NCBI GenBank assembly: GCA_963728765.1
Contig: CAVSKX010000006.1
Coordinates: 85,127-149,126, forward strand
Direction of reading: 5' to 3'
Source of the DNA: AC-32 sp963728765
GTDB taxonomy: Bacteria; Actinomycetota; Thermoleophilia; Gaiellales; Gaiellaceae
Length of the DNA stretch: 64,000 bases
The notes under the pieces were generated by a model, which saw nothing but the letters and a program-made list of their open reading frames with translations, was not told the origin of the DNA and did no database searches. Positions 52,840 to 62,048 of the stretch are shown here, in pieces (position 1 is the first letter of the stretch; each line of letters opens with the position of its first letter). Made by a program: the position numbers and the translations under genes.

Positions 52840-54267
52840 CTACTCGGGCTCTTCGGCGGGGCGCTCGGCCTCGGCGGCCGGCTCGGCCTCGGCAGCGGGC
52901 TCCTCGGCCGCGGGCTCCTCGGCTTCCGGCTCCTCGGCGACGGGCTCCTCGGCAACGGGCTCCTCAGGAGCGGCCTCGGGCTCTGCCTCGGCGAGGGGCT
53001 CCGGCTCTGGCTCTGCGGTTGCCTCTCCGGCTTCCGCCTCCGCGACCTCGGCGACAGGCTCCGACGACTCCGGGAACACCTCTTCCGAGAGGTCGAGATT
53101 CGGCGTGCCCTCGACCGCCTCCGCATCGTCGACGCGCTGCTGCACGCCGCCGCCCTCGACCCGCTTGAGCGAGAGCGAGAGGCGGCGCCGCTCGGCGTCG
53201 ACCTCGATGATCTTCGCGCGCACGAGATCGCCCTGCGAGACCACCTCGCGCGGGTTCTCGACGTGGTGCTGTGCGAGCTCGGAGATGTGAACGAGCCCCT
53301 CGACGCCGGGCATGATCTCGACGAAGGCGCCGAAGGTCACGACCTTGGTCACCTTCCCCTCGACCTCGTCGCCCTCGTGGTAGGTCTCGAGCACCTGCTG
53401 CCACGGATCGGACTGTGTCTGCTTCAGGCCGAGCGAGATGCGCTGGCGCTCGCGGTCGATGTCGAGGACCTTCACCTTCACGTCCTGGCCGATCTCGAGC
53501 ACCTCGGACGGGTGGTTGACGTGCGACCACGACAGCTCGGAGATGTGGATCAGGCCGTCCATGCCGTCGAGGTCGACGAAGGCGCCGAAGTCGACGATGT
53601 TCGAGATCTGGCCGTCGACGACGTCGCCGGGGTTGAGCCGGTCGAGGATCGCCTGCCGCATCTCCTTGCGCTCGTCCTCCAGCACCGCGCGGCGCGAGAG
53701 AACGACGTTGTTGCGCGAGCGGTTGAGCTCGATCACCTTCGCGCGCAGCTCCTGGCCGAGGAACTCGTCGAGGTCCTGCACGCGGCGGATGTCGACCAGC
53801 GAAGCCGGCAGGAAGCCGCGAACTCCGAGGTCGAGGATCAGGCCGCCCTTCACGACCTCGATCACCCTGCCGTCGACCGGCTCCTCGGATTCGGCCGCCC
53901 GCTCGATCGCCTTCCAGGCCATCTCGAAACGCGCGCGCTTCTTCGACAGGATCAGCCGGCCCTCGGCGTCTTCCTTCGTCAGCACGAGCGCGTCGATTTC
54001 GTCGCCGAGGCTCACCTCGTCCGCCGGGTTCACCGAGCGCCTGATCGAGAGCTCGGCGACCGGGATCACGCCCTCCGACTTGTAACCGATGTCGACCAGC
54101 ACCTCGTCCTTGTCGACGCGGACCACGGTGCCGTGGACCACCTCGCCCTCGTTGATCGTCGGGAAGGTTGCCTCGTAGTTCGGGATGCGCTCGCCGTCCT
54201 CCGTCGTCGTCCAGACGGAGGCGTCGTCGAGCTGCGTGCCCTCTCTGTTCACGGTCTCACTCGCCAT
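52840..54267 (-). CDS. rpsA: 30S ribosomal protein S1
   Basis: 475 residues with four S1 RNA-binding domains: GEVVHGTVVRVDKDEVLVDIG (in part, ~35), VDGRVIEVVKGGLILDLGVR (~115), GDVVDGQISNIVDFGAFVDL (~205) and GDEVEGKVTKVVTFGAFVEI (~290). The last ~100 residues are a low-complexity acidic Glu/Ala/Pro tail. ATG 54267. Next to coaE, as in Mycobacterium. Confidence 0.97.
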   Translation of the reverse strand: MASETVNREGTQLDDASVWTTTEDGERIPNYEATFPTINEGEVVHGTVVRVDKDEVLVDIGYKSEGVIPVAELSIRRSVNPADEVSLGDEIDALVLTKEDAEGRLILSKKRARFEMAWKAIERAAESEEPVDGRVIEVVKGGLILDLGVRGFLPASLVDIRRVQDLDEFLGQELRAKVIELNRSRNNVVLSRRAVLEDERKEMRQAILDRLNPGDVVDGQISNIVDFGAFVDLDGMDGLIHISELSWSHVNHPSEVLEIGQDVKVKVLDIDRERQRISLGLKQTQSDPWQQVLETYHEGDEVEGKVTKVVTFGAFVEIMPGVEGLVHISELAQHHVENPREVVSQGDLVRAKIIEVDAERRRLSLSLKRVEGGGVQQRVDDAEAVEGTPNLDLSEEVFPESSEPVAEVAEAEAGEATAEPEPEPLAEAEPEAAPEEPVAEEPVAEEPEAEEPAAEEPAAEAEPAAEAERPAEEPE

Positions 54268-54280
54268 CGAGAAGTCGCTC

Positions 54281-54286
54281 AGTATA
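54281..54286 (-). promoter_or_regulatory. Candidate -10 (TATACT) for rpsA
   Basis: GGC-TATACT on the minus strand, about 13 nt before ATG 54267, so a leader of under 10 nt. No clear -35. The ~138-base gap between rpsA and the cyclase holds nothing else I can support. Confidence 0.4.
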
Positions 54287-54405
54287 GCCGCGTACCGCTT
54301 CCGCTCTGGGTTCCCGCCCTAATGGGCGAAACCGCGCGTCCCTCGGTCGGGTGATGTGGGTAACGGCCGGAAATTCGATGCTCTGTCTCTAACGGCACTG
54401 CGGCC

Positions 54406-56040
54406 ATGACAAACACCCACAACTCCGAAAACGAGCCGCGCCCGCGGGGCGCGGGCGTCGCCGCGCGCGACTTCGCGTCCTCCTTGCGCTCCCTGCTGGA
54501 GATCGCGAAGGCGGTGCGCAGCGGGGCCGACGTCGACTCCGTCCTCGACGCGATCGCGCGCGTCGTCGGCGAGACCCTGGGTTTCCAGACGGTCGTGCTC
54601 AACGTCTACCGGCCGGAGTGGGACGACTTCTACGTCGCCACCGTCCACGGCAATGACCCGGTTCGCGATGCGCTGCTCGGCTCGGTCTACGAGTGGAGCA
54701 GCTGGACGCCGCTTCTGGACGAGCGGTTCGCGCGCGCGGGTGTGTACTTCATCCCGAACGACGCGTTCGACTGGTCGCAGGACGAAGGCAACCGCTTCGT
54801 CCCGGCGGGCGAACCGGCCGTCGCCGGGCCCGAGGGCTGGCACCCGAACGACGAGCTGTTCGTCCCGCTCGAGCATTCTGACGGCCAGATCGCCGGGATC
54901 ATGTCCTTCGGCGACCCCGTCGACGGGCGGCGGCCGGACGACGAGCAGCTCGCGATCGCGGCCGCCCTCGCCTCGCACGCGGCCCTCGCACTGGAGGCCG
55001 CGCAGGAGCGCGCCCGCTCGCAGCGCCACCAGCACGGGCTCGAGCAGCTGCTCCACGTGACCTCGCAGCTGCCGCAGACGATCTCGACGGAGGCGATGCT
55101 GACCTCCGTCTGCGAGGCGATCTCGGACGCGCTCGAGTTCGACAAGGTCTTGATCCAGCTCGTCGAGCCCTGGAGCGGCACGCTGCAGCCCGTCGCGGCG
55201 GCCGGCTTCAGCGAGGAGGAGGTCGAGGCGAGCGGCACGCTGCACCTCGACCGCATCTCGCGGCTGTTCGAGCCGGAGTTCGACATCGCGGGCTGCTATC
55301 TCGTCCCGCAGTCCGAAGCTGCGAAGCGCGTCGGTGCCAGCCAGATCGTCTACAGCTCGGTGATGAACGGTCGCGGGCCGCAAGCCTGGGACCACCACTG
55401 GCTCGTCGTGCCGCTGCGCGACGCGAACGGCGACGTGCGCGGCGTTCTGTGGGCGGACGAGCCGCACTCGCGTCTGCTCCCGAGCGAGCACGTCCTGCAG
55501 GCTCTACGAATCTTCGCCAACCACGCGATGGAGGCACTGGCCGTCGCGACGCAGCTCGAGGAGACCCGCTTCCTCGCCGACCACGATCCGCTGACGCGGC
55601 TGCTCAACCGCCGCGCGCTGCTGCGGGAGCTGACGGCCGCCGCGTCAGAGGACGAGCCGCTCGCGCTGGTCTTCCTCGACCTGGACAACTTCAAGGACGT
55701 GAACGACGGCCACGGCCACGCGGCAGGCGACCGCGTGCTGGCCCAGCTGGCGACGCTGCTCGTCGAGCTGGTGCGCAGCGGCGACGACGCCTTCCGTGTG
55801 GGCGGCGACGAGTTCGCACTCCTCCTGCGCGGCGCCGGCGAGCTGGAGGCGCGCGAGGTCGTGGCGCGGATCGTGGGCGCCGTCGAAGCGAACTTCGACC
55901 CGCTCGTGCGCACCCTCAGCGCAAGCTTCGGCATCGCGCCGAGCGCCGGCGGCCGGGAGCCGGAGGAGCTGCTGCGGATCGCCGACGAGGCGATGTACGA
56001 GGCAAAGCGCTCCGGCACACGGGTCGCAGTCGCGGCCTAA
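54406..56040 (+). CDS. GAF-domain diguanylate cyclase
   Basis: 544 residues, no membrane segment. Two GAF-like sensor regions (~25-200, ~215-380), then GGDEF ~385-544: ADHDPLTRLLNRRAL, LVFLDLDNFKDVNDGHGHAAGD, and the intact active site FRVGGDEFALLL. No RxxD inhibitory site is obvious. Makes cyclic di-GMP in response to an unknown ligand. ATG 54406. Divergent from rpsA, convergent with polA. Confidence 0.93.
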   Translation: MTNTHNSENEPRPRGAGVAARDFASSLRSLLEIAKAVRSGADVDSVLDAIARVVGETLGFQTVVLNVYRPEWDDFYVATVHGNDPVRDALLGSVYEWSSWTPLLDERFARAGVYFIPNDAFDWSQDEGNRFVPAGEPAVAGPEGWHPNDELFVPLEHSDGQIAGIMSFGDPVDGRRPDDEQLAIAAALASHAALALEAAQERARSQRHQHGLEQLLHVTSQLPQTISTEAMLTSVCEAISDALEFDKVLIQLVEPWSGTLQPVAAAGFSEEEVEASGTLHLDRISRLFEPEFDIAGCYLVPQSEAAKRVGASQIVYSSVMNGRGPQAWDHHWLVVPLRDANGDVRGVLWADEPHSRLLPSEHVLQALRIFANHAMEALAVATQLEETRFLADHDPLTRLLNRRALLRELTAAASEDEPLALVFLDLDNFKDVNDGHGHAAGDRVLAQLATLLVELVRSGDDAFRVGGDEFALLLRGAGELEAREVVARIVGAVEANFDPLVRTLSASFGIAPSAGGREPEELLRIADEAMYEAKRSGTRVAVAA

Positions 56041-56125
56041 GCGTGGCAGGGGCCGACCGCGCCGACCCAAACCACGGTGTCAGACACCGCTATGGAGCTG
56101 TCACGATCGATCCACAGGGTCGACG

Positions 56126-56150
56126 CCGTGGCGGGCTTTGCTCGCCACGG
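56126..56150 (+). terminator. Hairpin after the diguanylate cyclase
   Basis: CCGTGGCGGGC-TTT-GCTCGCCACGG: 11-bp stem with one G-T pair, followed by GGCCGC-T-GCGGCC. 85 bases after the cyclase stop. No U-run. Confidence 0.5.
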
Positions 56151-56177
56151 CCGCTGCGGCCGGTATCAACGCCGTCA

Positions 56178-56222
56178 AGCTGAAAGTCATCATGGCCGGC
56201 GAAGCCGGCCGGACTTTCAGCT
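56178..56222. terminator. Large two-part hairpin at the polA/cyclase convergence
   Basis: Outer stem AGCTGAAAGTC / GACTTTCAGCT (11 bp) encloses an inner stem GGCCGGC-GAA-GCCGGCC. On the plus strand it is followed by TTTT; on the minus strand the polA stop codon (56219-56217) is inside the outer stem. A bidirectional terminator is likely. Confidence 0.65.
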
Positions 56223-58775
56223 TTTCGCGTCGTGCCAGTCGTCGCCGACGCCGATGTCGACGTCGAGCGGCGGGTCGAGCGGGTAGGCGTCGCACATCTC
56301 TGCGCGGACGAGCTCCTTCACAGCCGAGACCTCGGCGTCGGGGACCTCGAGCAGCAGCTCGTCGTGGACCTGGAGCACGAGGCGCGCGCCGCGGCCCTCG
56401 TCACGGAGGCGCCGATGGATCGCCGCCATCGCCTTCTTGATGATGTCGGCCGCGGTGCCCTGCATCACGGAGTTGACCGCGAGCCGCTCGCCGAGCGAGC
56501 GCGTCTGGCGGTTGGAGGCGCGGATCTCGGGCACCGGCCGGCGCCGGCCGAGGAGCGTCGTCACGTAGCCGTCACGGGTCGCCTGCTCGATCGTCCGCTG
56601 GATGAAGTCCTGCACGTGCGGGAAACGCGCGAGGTAGGCGTCGATGTAGGCCTGCGCGTCCTCCCGTGAGATCTCGAGGTTCTCCGAGAGGCCGAACGAC
56701 GAGATGCCGTAGATGATCCCGAAGTTGACCATCTTGGCCACGTTGCGCTCGTCCTTCGTGAGTGCCGCGCGCTCCTTGCCGAGCACCTCGGCCGCCGTGG
56801 CCGCGTGGATGTCCTCGCCGGCCTCGAAGGCCTCGCGCAGCCTCGGTTCGCCCGACACGTGGGCGAGGATCCGCAGCTCGACCTGCGAGTAGTCGGCCGA
56901 GAGGAGCTTGTGGCCGGGCTCGGCGACGAACGCCGAGCGGATCTCGCGGCCGAGCTCCGTGCGGATCGGGATCGCCTGCAGGTTCGGGCTCGTCGTCGAG
57001 AGGCGGCCGGTCGCCGCGACGGTCTGGTTGAAGGTCGTGTGCAGGCGGCCGTCCTCGCCGATCAGCGTCGGGAGCGGGCCGAGGTAGGTGTTGAGCAGCT
57101 TCGAGTACTCGCGCCACTCCTCGATCACGCCGACGATCTCGTGCTCGCCTCGAATGGAGCGGAGGACGCGCGTGTCGGTCGAGTAGCCCGTCTTGCCCTT
57201 GCGGCCCGGGGTCAGCTCGAGCTTCTCGAACAGGATCCGCGCGACCTGCTGGGTCGAGCCGAGCACGAACTCCTCGCCCGCCAGCTCGTACGCCTTCGAC
57301 TCGAGCTCCTCGACCCGGTCGGCCAAGCGCGCGGTGATCTCGCCCATCCGGTACGTGTCGACCTTGACGCCTGCCGCCTCCATCGACGCGAGCACCTCGG
57401 TCAGGGGCAGCTCGATCTCGCGGTAGAGCGGCTCCGCACCGCGCTCGCGGACACGCTCGAGCAACGGGTCGCGCAGGCGCAGCGTCGCCGCCGCGTGGCG
57501 AACGAGCGCCGCCGTCTCCTCCTCGGCCTCGGGGACGGGCAGGAGCTCGACTCCGTACTCGGCCGCGAGATCGTCGAGCGCGTACTCGGCGCGGCCGGGC
57601 TCGATCAGGTACGCGAGGATCATCGTGTCGTCCACCGCCTCGATGCGCAAAGCTTTGGCGTCGTGCGCGACCAGCTCGCCCTCCAGCCGCTCCGGCCGGG
57701 GAGAGACGACGACCTCGTCGCCCACCGCCGCGGCGACCCGTCCCTCGTCGGCGGCGATACCCACGGGCCCACGAGCAAGTAACAGACTGTTACTAAGTTC
57801 CTCGCGCCAGGGGACTTCGACGCCGGTCGGCGTCAGCGCCGCCGCGGGAAGCGCCTCGTCGAGCTCGTCGACCCGGTTCAACAAGGCGCGGAACTCGAAG
57901 CGCCTGAACATCTCCTTCAGCTGCGAGCGGTCGGGCGGTGAGAGGACGACCTCGGCGGGATCGAAGTCGAGCTCGAGGTCGCGGCGCATCGTGGCGAGCT
58001 GCTTCGCCCCGCGCGCCTGGTCGGCGTGCTCCGCGATCGACTTCGAGCGCGCGGGCGTCAGCTCGTCGACGTGCTCCAGTACCTCCTCGAGCGAGCCGTA
58101 CTGGGCGATGAGCTGGCCGGCGGTCTTGTCGCCGATCCCGGGAACCCCCGGGATGTTGTCGGAGGGGTCGCCCTTCAGGCCGATGAAGTCGGGCACCTGC
58201 TCGGGCTTGATCCCGAGGCGCAGCTCGACGCGCTCCGGTGTGTAGACGTGGACGTCGGAGACGCCGCGCGGGGTCATCATCAGCGCGACGTTGTCGCTCA
58301 CCAGCTGGAAGGCGTCGCGGTCGGTCGAGACCACGGTCGTTTTGATCCCGGCCTCGCCGGCGCGGTGCGCGAGCGTGGCGATCACGTCGTCCGCCTCCCA
58401 ACCCTCGAACTCGAGGTTGCGGTAGCCGAAGGCCTCGACGATCGGCCGGAAGTACGGGAACTGCTCCCGCAGCAGGTCCGGCATCGGCTTGCGCTCGATC
58501 TTGTACGTGTCGAGCAGCTCCGTGCGGTGCACGGGTCGCGTGTCCCAGGCGACGGCGACGCCCTTCGGCCGGTAGTCGCCGAGCAGCTTGAAGAGCATGT
58601 TCGCGAAGCCCAGCAGCGCGTTCGTCGAGAAGCCCTCGCTCGTCGCGAGCTCTTCGGGCAAGGCGTAGAAGGCGCGGTAAGCGAGGTTGTTGCCGTCGAC
58701 GAGGAAGAGCTCCGAGTCACGCGCAGGGCCGTCGTCGAGCTGCAGCTCGGCGCCTGTAAGCGTCTTCGGAGACAT
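56217..58775 (-). CDS. polA: DNA polymerase I
   Basis: About 852 residues. 5'-3' exonuclease ~20-300 (LFLVDGNNLAYRAFYAL, EADDVIATLA, GVPGIGDKTA). The middle domain lacks the DEDD carboxylates (e.g. GPVGIAADEGRVAAAVGDE, in part), so proofreading is probably absent. Polymerase ~470-850: motif A ADYSQVELRILAH, motif B region KMVNFGIIYGISSFGL, motif C QVHDELLLEVP. ATG 58775 preferred; ATG 58796 would overlap the divergent gene's start. Confidence 0.97.
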   Translation of the reverse strand: MSPKTLTGAELQLDDGPARDSELFLVDGNNLAYRAFYALPEELATSEGFSTNALLGFANMLFKLLGDYRPKGVAVAWDTRPVHRTELLDTYKIERKPMPDLLREQFPYFRPIVEAFGYRNLEFEGWEADDVIATLAHRAGEAGIKTTVVSTDRDAFQLVSDNVALMMTPRGVSDVHVYTPERVELRLGIKPEQVPDFIGLKGDPSDNIPGVPGIGDKTAGQLIAQYGSLEEVLEHVDELTPARSKSIAEHADQARGAKQLATMRRDLELDFDPAEVVLSPPDRSQLKEMFRRFEFRALLNRVDELDEALPAAALTPTGVEVPWREELSNSLLLARGPVGIAADEGRVAAAVGDEVVVSPRPERLEGELVAHDAKALRIEAVDDTMILAYLIEPGRAEYALDDLAAEYGVELLPVPEAEEETAALVRHAAATLRLRDPLLERVRERGAEPLYREIELPLTEVLASMEAAGVKVDTYRMGEITARLADRVEELESKAYELAGEEFVLGSTQQVARILFEKLELTPGRKGKTGYSTDTRVLRSIRGEHEIVGVIEEWREYSKLLNTYLGPLPTLIGEDGRLHTTFNQTVAATGRLSTTSPNLQAIPIRTELGREIRSAFVAEPGHKLLSADYSQVELRILAHVSGEPRLREAFEAGEDIHAATAAEVLGKERAALTKDERNVAKMVNFGIIYGISSFGLSENLEISREDAQAYIDAYLARFPHVQDFIQRTIEQATRDGYVTTLLGRRRPVPEIRASNRQTRSLGERLAVNSVMQGTAADIIKKAMAAIHRRLRDEGRGARLVLQVHDELLLEVPDAEVSAVKELVRAEMCDAYPLDPPLDVDIGVGDDWHDAKS

Positions 58776-58794
58776 CTCTGCGAGTCTACGTCGC

Positions 58795-59763
58795 ATGGCT
58801 CGCCTCGAAGTCGTCCCGTTCTCCGACGAGCATCTCGACGCCGCCGCAGCGCTGCTCGCCGCCCGGCACGCACGCCACCGCGAGGCCGAGCCGCTGCTAC
58901 CGGAGCGCTACGAGGACCCCACCGCGGCGCTCGAGGAGCTCGAGCGCGTCTGGCGGGCGGACGGCGCGTCGGGCGCAGCCGGCTTCCGCGACGGCCGGCT
59001 CGTCGGGTACCTCGTGGGCGCGCAGCGCCAGCAGCCGATCTGGGGTGAGAACACGTGGATCGAGGCCTCCGGGCACGCCGTCGAGGAGGCGGAGGATGTT
59101 CGCGACCTGTACGGAGCCGCCGCCGGGCGGTGGGTCGAGGAGGGACGCCCTCGCCACTCGGCCCTCGTCCCGGCGCACGACAAGGACGTGCTCGATGCGT
59201 GGTGGCGCGTGAGCTTCGGCGTTCAGCATGCCCACGGGATCCGGAAGATCGAGCCCGAGGTCGAGGTCGTCGTGCCGGACGGCTTCGAGATCCGCGAGCC
59301 GCGCGAGGAGGAGATCGAGGAGCTGATCGACGTCGACCTCGCCCTCCCCCAGCACCAGGTGCGCTCACCCGTCTTCGGCGGCCACGGCGAGGCGACGCGG
59401 GAGGACTCACGCGAGGAGTGGCTCAAGACGTTCGCCTCGGGCGAGGAGAAGATCCTGATCGGTGCGCGCGACGGGCGGCCGGTGGCCTGCTGGGCGTTCG
59501 TGCCGGCCGAGCAGTCGCGGGAGCACGTCGGCCTGATGCGGGCCGACCGCGCGAGCTTCCTCGGCTTCGCCTCGACGCTGCCCGAGGCGAGGGGCAGCGG
59601 CATCGGCGTCGCCCTGACGCAGGCGGGCTTCGCCTGGGCGGCCGAGAAGGGCTACTCGGCGATGCTGACCGACTGGCGCGTCACGAACCTGCTCGCGTCG
59701 CGGTTCTGGCCGCGGCGCGGCTTCCGCAAGACCTTCCTGCGGCTTTACCGGTCGATCCCGTAG
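58795..59763 (+). CDS. Tandem GNAT acetyltransferase
   Basis: 322 residues with two GNAT-like halves. The C-terminal half is clear: ILIGARDGRPVACWAF, SFLGFASTLPEARGSGIGVAL (acetyl-CoA loop) and MLTDWRVTNLLASRFWPRRGF. ATG 58795 sits in CATG shared with the polA-side ATG on the other strand. Substrate unknown. TAGTG overlap with the next gene. Confidence 0.87.
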   Translation: MARLEVVPFSDEHLDAAAALLAARHARHREAEPLLPERYEDPTAALEELERVWRADGASGAAGFRDGRLVGYLVGAQRQQPIWGENTWIEASGHAVEEAEDVRDLYGAAAGRWVEEGRPRHSALVPAHDKDVLDAWWRVSFGVQHAHGIRKIEPEVEVVVPDGFEIREPREEEIEELIDVDLALPQHQVRSPVFGGHGEATREDSREEWLKTFASGEEKILIGARDGRPVACWAFVPAEQSREHVGLMRADRASFLGFASTLPEARGSGIGVALTQAGFAWAAEKGYSAMLTDWRVTNLLASRFWPRRGFRKTFLRLYRSIP

Positions 59764-61274
59764 TGCAGCGCGTCCCGCTGCTGTTCGGCACGCGCCTGGT
59801 GGTCGTCGACGCGCCGGACGAGGCGGTCGTGCTCCGCCCGCCGCCGCCGGGCGACCAGGTGGCCGACGTCCGCGCGGCGGTTCGTGACGCCCTCCGCTTT
59901 CCGCTCGCAGGCGAGCCGCTCGAGGCGCTCGTCACCCGCGGCGGCCGCGCGACGATCGTCGTCGAGCCACCGTCCCTCCCACTCCCGGCCGCGCTGCACG
60001 ACCCGCGCCAGGACGCGCTCGCGGCGGCGTCCGCGGAGCTCGAGCGCGCAGGCGTACCGACGGAGCGACAGACGCTGCTCGTCGCGACCGGCCTCATGCG
60101 CCGGCCCCAGCAGCGCGACCTCGAGACCCTCGGCGCCGTCTCCCCCACCTTCGCGCGCCGCTTTCGCGGCACCGTCGCGATCCACGACGCCGAGGACCCG
60201 GAGCTGGTCGAGCTCGAGCCTTCCGGCCAGACGCCGCTGTCCGTGCACCCGACGCTCGTCGACACCGACCTCGTCGTGACCGTCAGCGCGGCGGAGACCG
60301 TCCTCCATGGCGGGCCTGCGCTGCTCCTCGGCGCCGGCGGCCCGCGAGCGCTGCGCGCTGCGACCGCGTACTCACTACTCGAGACCGGCGCCTCGCAGGG
60401 CTGGCAGCTCGCGGTCCAGTTAGAGCGGCGCCTGTCGGGGCGCGTGCCTGTGATCGGCGCGTCGCTCGTCCTCGACCAGCCGCGTGTCTTCGGCGCCGCC
60501 CGCGGCTACCCGTACGACCCTGCGGCCTCGGAGCGCATCGCACGCTCACCGTTCCGAGCCGCCTTCTCGCTCCTGCCGGCGTTCGCGCGCAACCGGATGA
60601 TCCACTCGATCCGGCGCGAGCTGAGCGCGGCGGCCGCGTTCGCCGGACCGCCGTCGGTCGCCCACGCCGAGGCGCTCCTGCGCGCGGTCGAAGCCCGCTC
60701 GGCGCTGCTCGACCAGCGCCTCGACGCGATCGTGATCGGCATCCCACGGACGACGCCACATCTGCCGCGCGAGCGGCCGAACCCGCTCCTGGCCGCTTAC
60801 CTCGGGCTCGGCCTCGCACTACGCCTGTGGCGCGAAGCGTTCCCGCTGGTCGAGGGCGGCACCGCGATCCTTCTCCACCGCTTCCACCGCCACTTCGCGC
60901 ACCCGACGCAGCAGCCGTACCGGACGATCTTCTACGCGCTGCGCACGGGGCCACGGGAGCCGGAGGAGCTGGTGGGTGCCGAGCGCGAGGCCGTCGCGGA
61001 CGAGCGGGCGATCGCCGCCTACCGCGAGGGCCGTACGTGCCATCCGCTGCTGCCCTTCGTCGACTGGGCCGGCCTCTCGCCGGCGCTGGACCGCCTCGGC
61101 TCGGTGATCGTGGCGGGCTGCCGCGACGCGGTCGCCGCGCGCCAACTCGGCTTCGTTCCGGCCCGAGGGCTTCCCGCCGCGCTCGAGATGGCCCACGGGC
61201 GGGCCGGGGGCCAGGCGCGCGTCGGCTACCTGCTCTCGCCCCCGTACTTTCCCATCAGGGTCTCGCCGGGCTAG
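59763..61274 (+). CDS. LarA/DUF2088-like protein (nickel-dependent lactate racemase fold), divergent
   Basis: 503 residues. The N-terminal ~200 align by pattern with LarA: ALVTRGGRATIVVEPPSLPLP replaces the usual DITRP, followed by VATGLMRRP (usual ATGxHRP), VSAAETVLHGG...GAGG. The substitutions at DxTRP and several ligand positions suggest it does not use the lactate-racemase pincer in the same way. The C-terminal half has conserved-looking blocks (RPNPLLAAYLGLGLALRLW, LLHRFHRHFAHPTQQPY). GTG 59763. Ends 4 bases inside the convergent importer ATPase. Function open. Confidence 0.72.
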   Translation: MQRVPLLFGTRLVVVDAPDEAVVLRPPPPGDQVADVRAAVRDALRFPLAGEPLEALVTRGGRATIVVEPPSLPLPAALHDPRQDALAAASAELERAGVPTERQTLLVATGLMRRPQQRDLETLGAVSPTFARRFRGTVAIHDAEDPELVELEPSGQTPLSVHPTLVDTDLVVTVSAAETVLHGGPALLLGAGGPRALRAATAYSLLETGASQGWQLAVQLERRLSGRVPVIGASLVLDQPRVFGAARGYPYDPAASERIARSPFRAAFSLLPAFARNRMIHSIRRELSAAAAFAGPPSVAHAEALLRAVEARSALLDQRLDAIVIGIPRTTPHLPRERPNPLLAAYLGLGLALRLWREAFPLVEGGTAILLHRFHRHFAHPTQQPYRTIFYALRTGPREPEELVGAEREAVADERAIAAYREGRTCHPLLPFVDWAGLSPALDRLGSVIVAGCRDAVAARQLGFVPARGLPAALEMAHGRAGGQARVGYLLSPPYFPIRVSPG

Positions 61275-62044
61275 AGGATCGCCGAGAGGAACTGCCTCGT
61301 GCGCTCCTCCCGCGGTGCCTCGAAGAAGTGCTCGGGCGTCCCCTCCTCGATGATCCGCCCGTCGTCCATCATCAGCACACGGTCGGCGGCCTCGCGCGCG
61401 AAGCCCATCTCGTGGGTGACGACGATCATCGTCGTCTTGAAGTCGAACGCGAGGCCCTTCATCACCTCGAGCACCTCGCCGACGAGCTCCGGGTCGAGGG
61501 CCGACGTGGGCTCGTCGAACAGCATCAGCTTCGGGCTCATCGCAAGCGCCCGCGCGATCGCCACGCGCTGTTGCTGCCCTCCCGACAGCTGCGCCGGGTA
61601 GCCGTCGAGCTTGTCCCCGAGCCCCACGCGGTCGAGGAGGACCTTGGCCTGTTCGACCGCTTGCCTCTTGGGCACCTTCCTTACGTGGACCGGCGCCTCG
61701 ATGACGTTCTCGAGGGCCGTCATGTGCCCGAAGAGGTTGAACCGCTGGAAGACCATTCCGATCTCGGCGCGGTCCCGGCAGACCTCTGCGTCCCGCTGCT
61801 CGTAGATCTTGTCGCCGACCTGGTGGTAGCCGACGAGGTCGCCGTCGACCCAGAGCCGTCCGGAGTCGATCTTCTCGAGGTGGTTGATGCAGCGAAGGAA
61901 CGTCGACTTGCCGGAGCCGGAGGGCCCGATCAAGCAGACGACCTCGCCGGGTTCCACCTCCAGCGAGACGCCCTTCAGGACGTGCAGGCGGCCGAAGCGC
62001 TTGTGCACGCTCTCGGCCTTGACCATCGGCTCATCGGTCGTCAT
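61271..62044 (-). CDS. Polar amino-acid ABC importer ATPase (GlnQ-like)
   Basis: 257 residues. Walker A IGPSGSGKSTFLRCIN, Q-loop MVFQRFNLFGHMTALEN, signature LSGGQQQRVAIARAL, Walker B LMLFDEPTSALD, switch VTHEMGFAREA: the PAAT (His/Gln/Arg) family pattern. ATG 62044. Works with the permease and binding protein upstream. Confidence 0.95.
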   Translation of the reverse strand: MTTDEPMVKAESVHKRFGRLHVLKGVSLEVEPGEVVCLIGPSGSGKSTFLRCINHLEKIDSGRLWVDGDLVGYHQVGDKIYEQRDAEVCRDRAEIGMVFQRFNLFGHMTALENVIEAPVHVRKVPKRQAVEQAKVLLDRVGLGDKLDGYPAQLSGGQQQRVAIARALAMSPKLMLFDEPTSALDPELVGEVLEVMKGLAFDFKTTMIVVTHEMGFAREAADRVLMMDDGRIIEEGTPEHFFEAPREERTRQFLSAIL

Positions 62045-62048
62045 GGAC

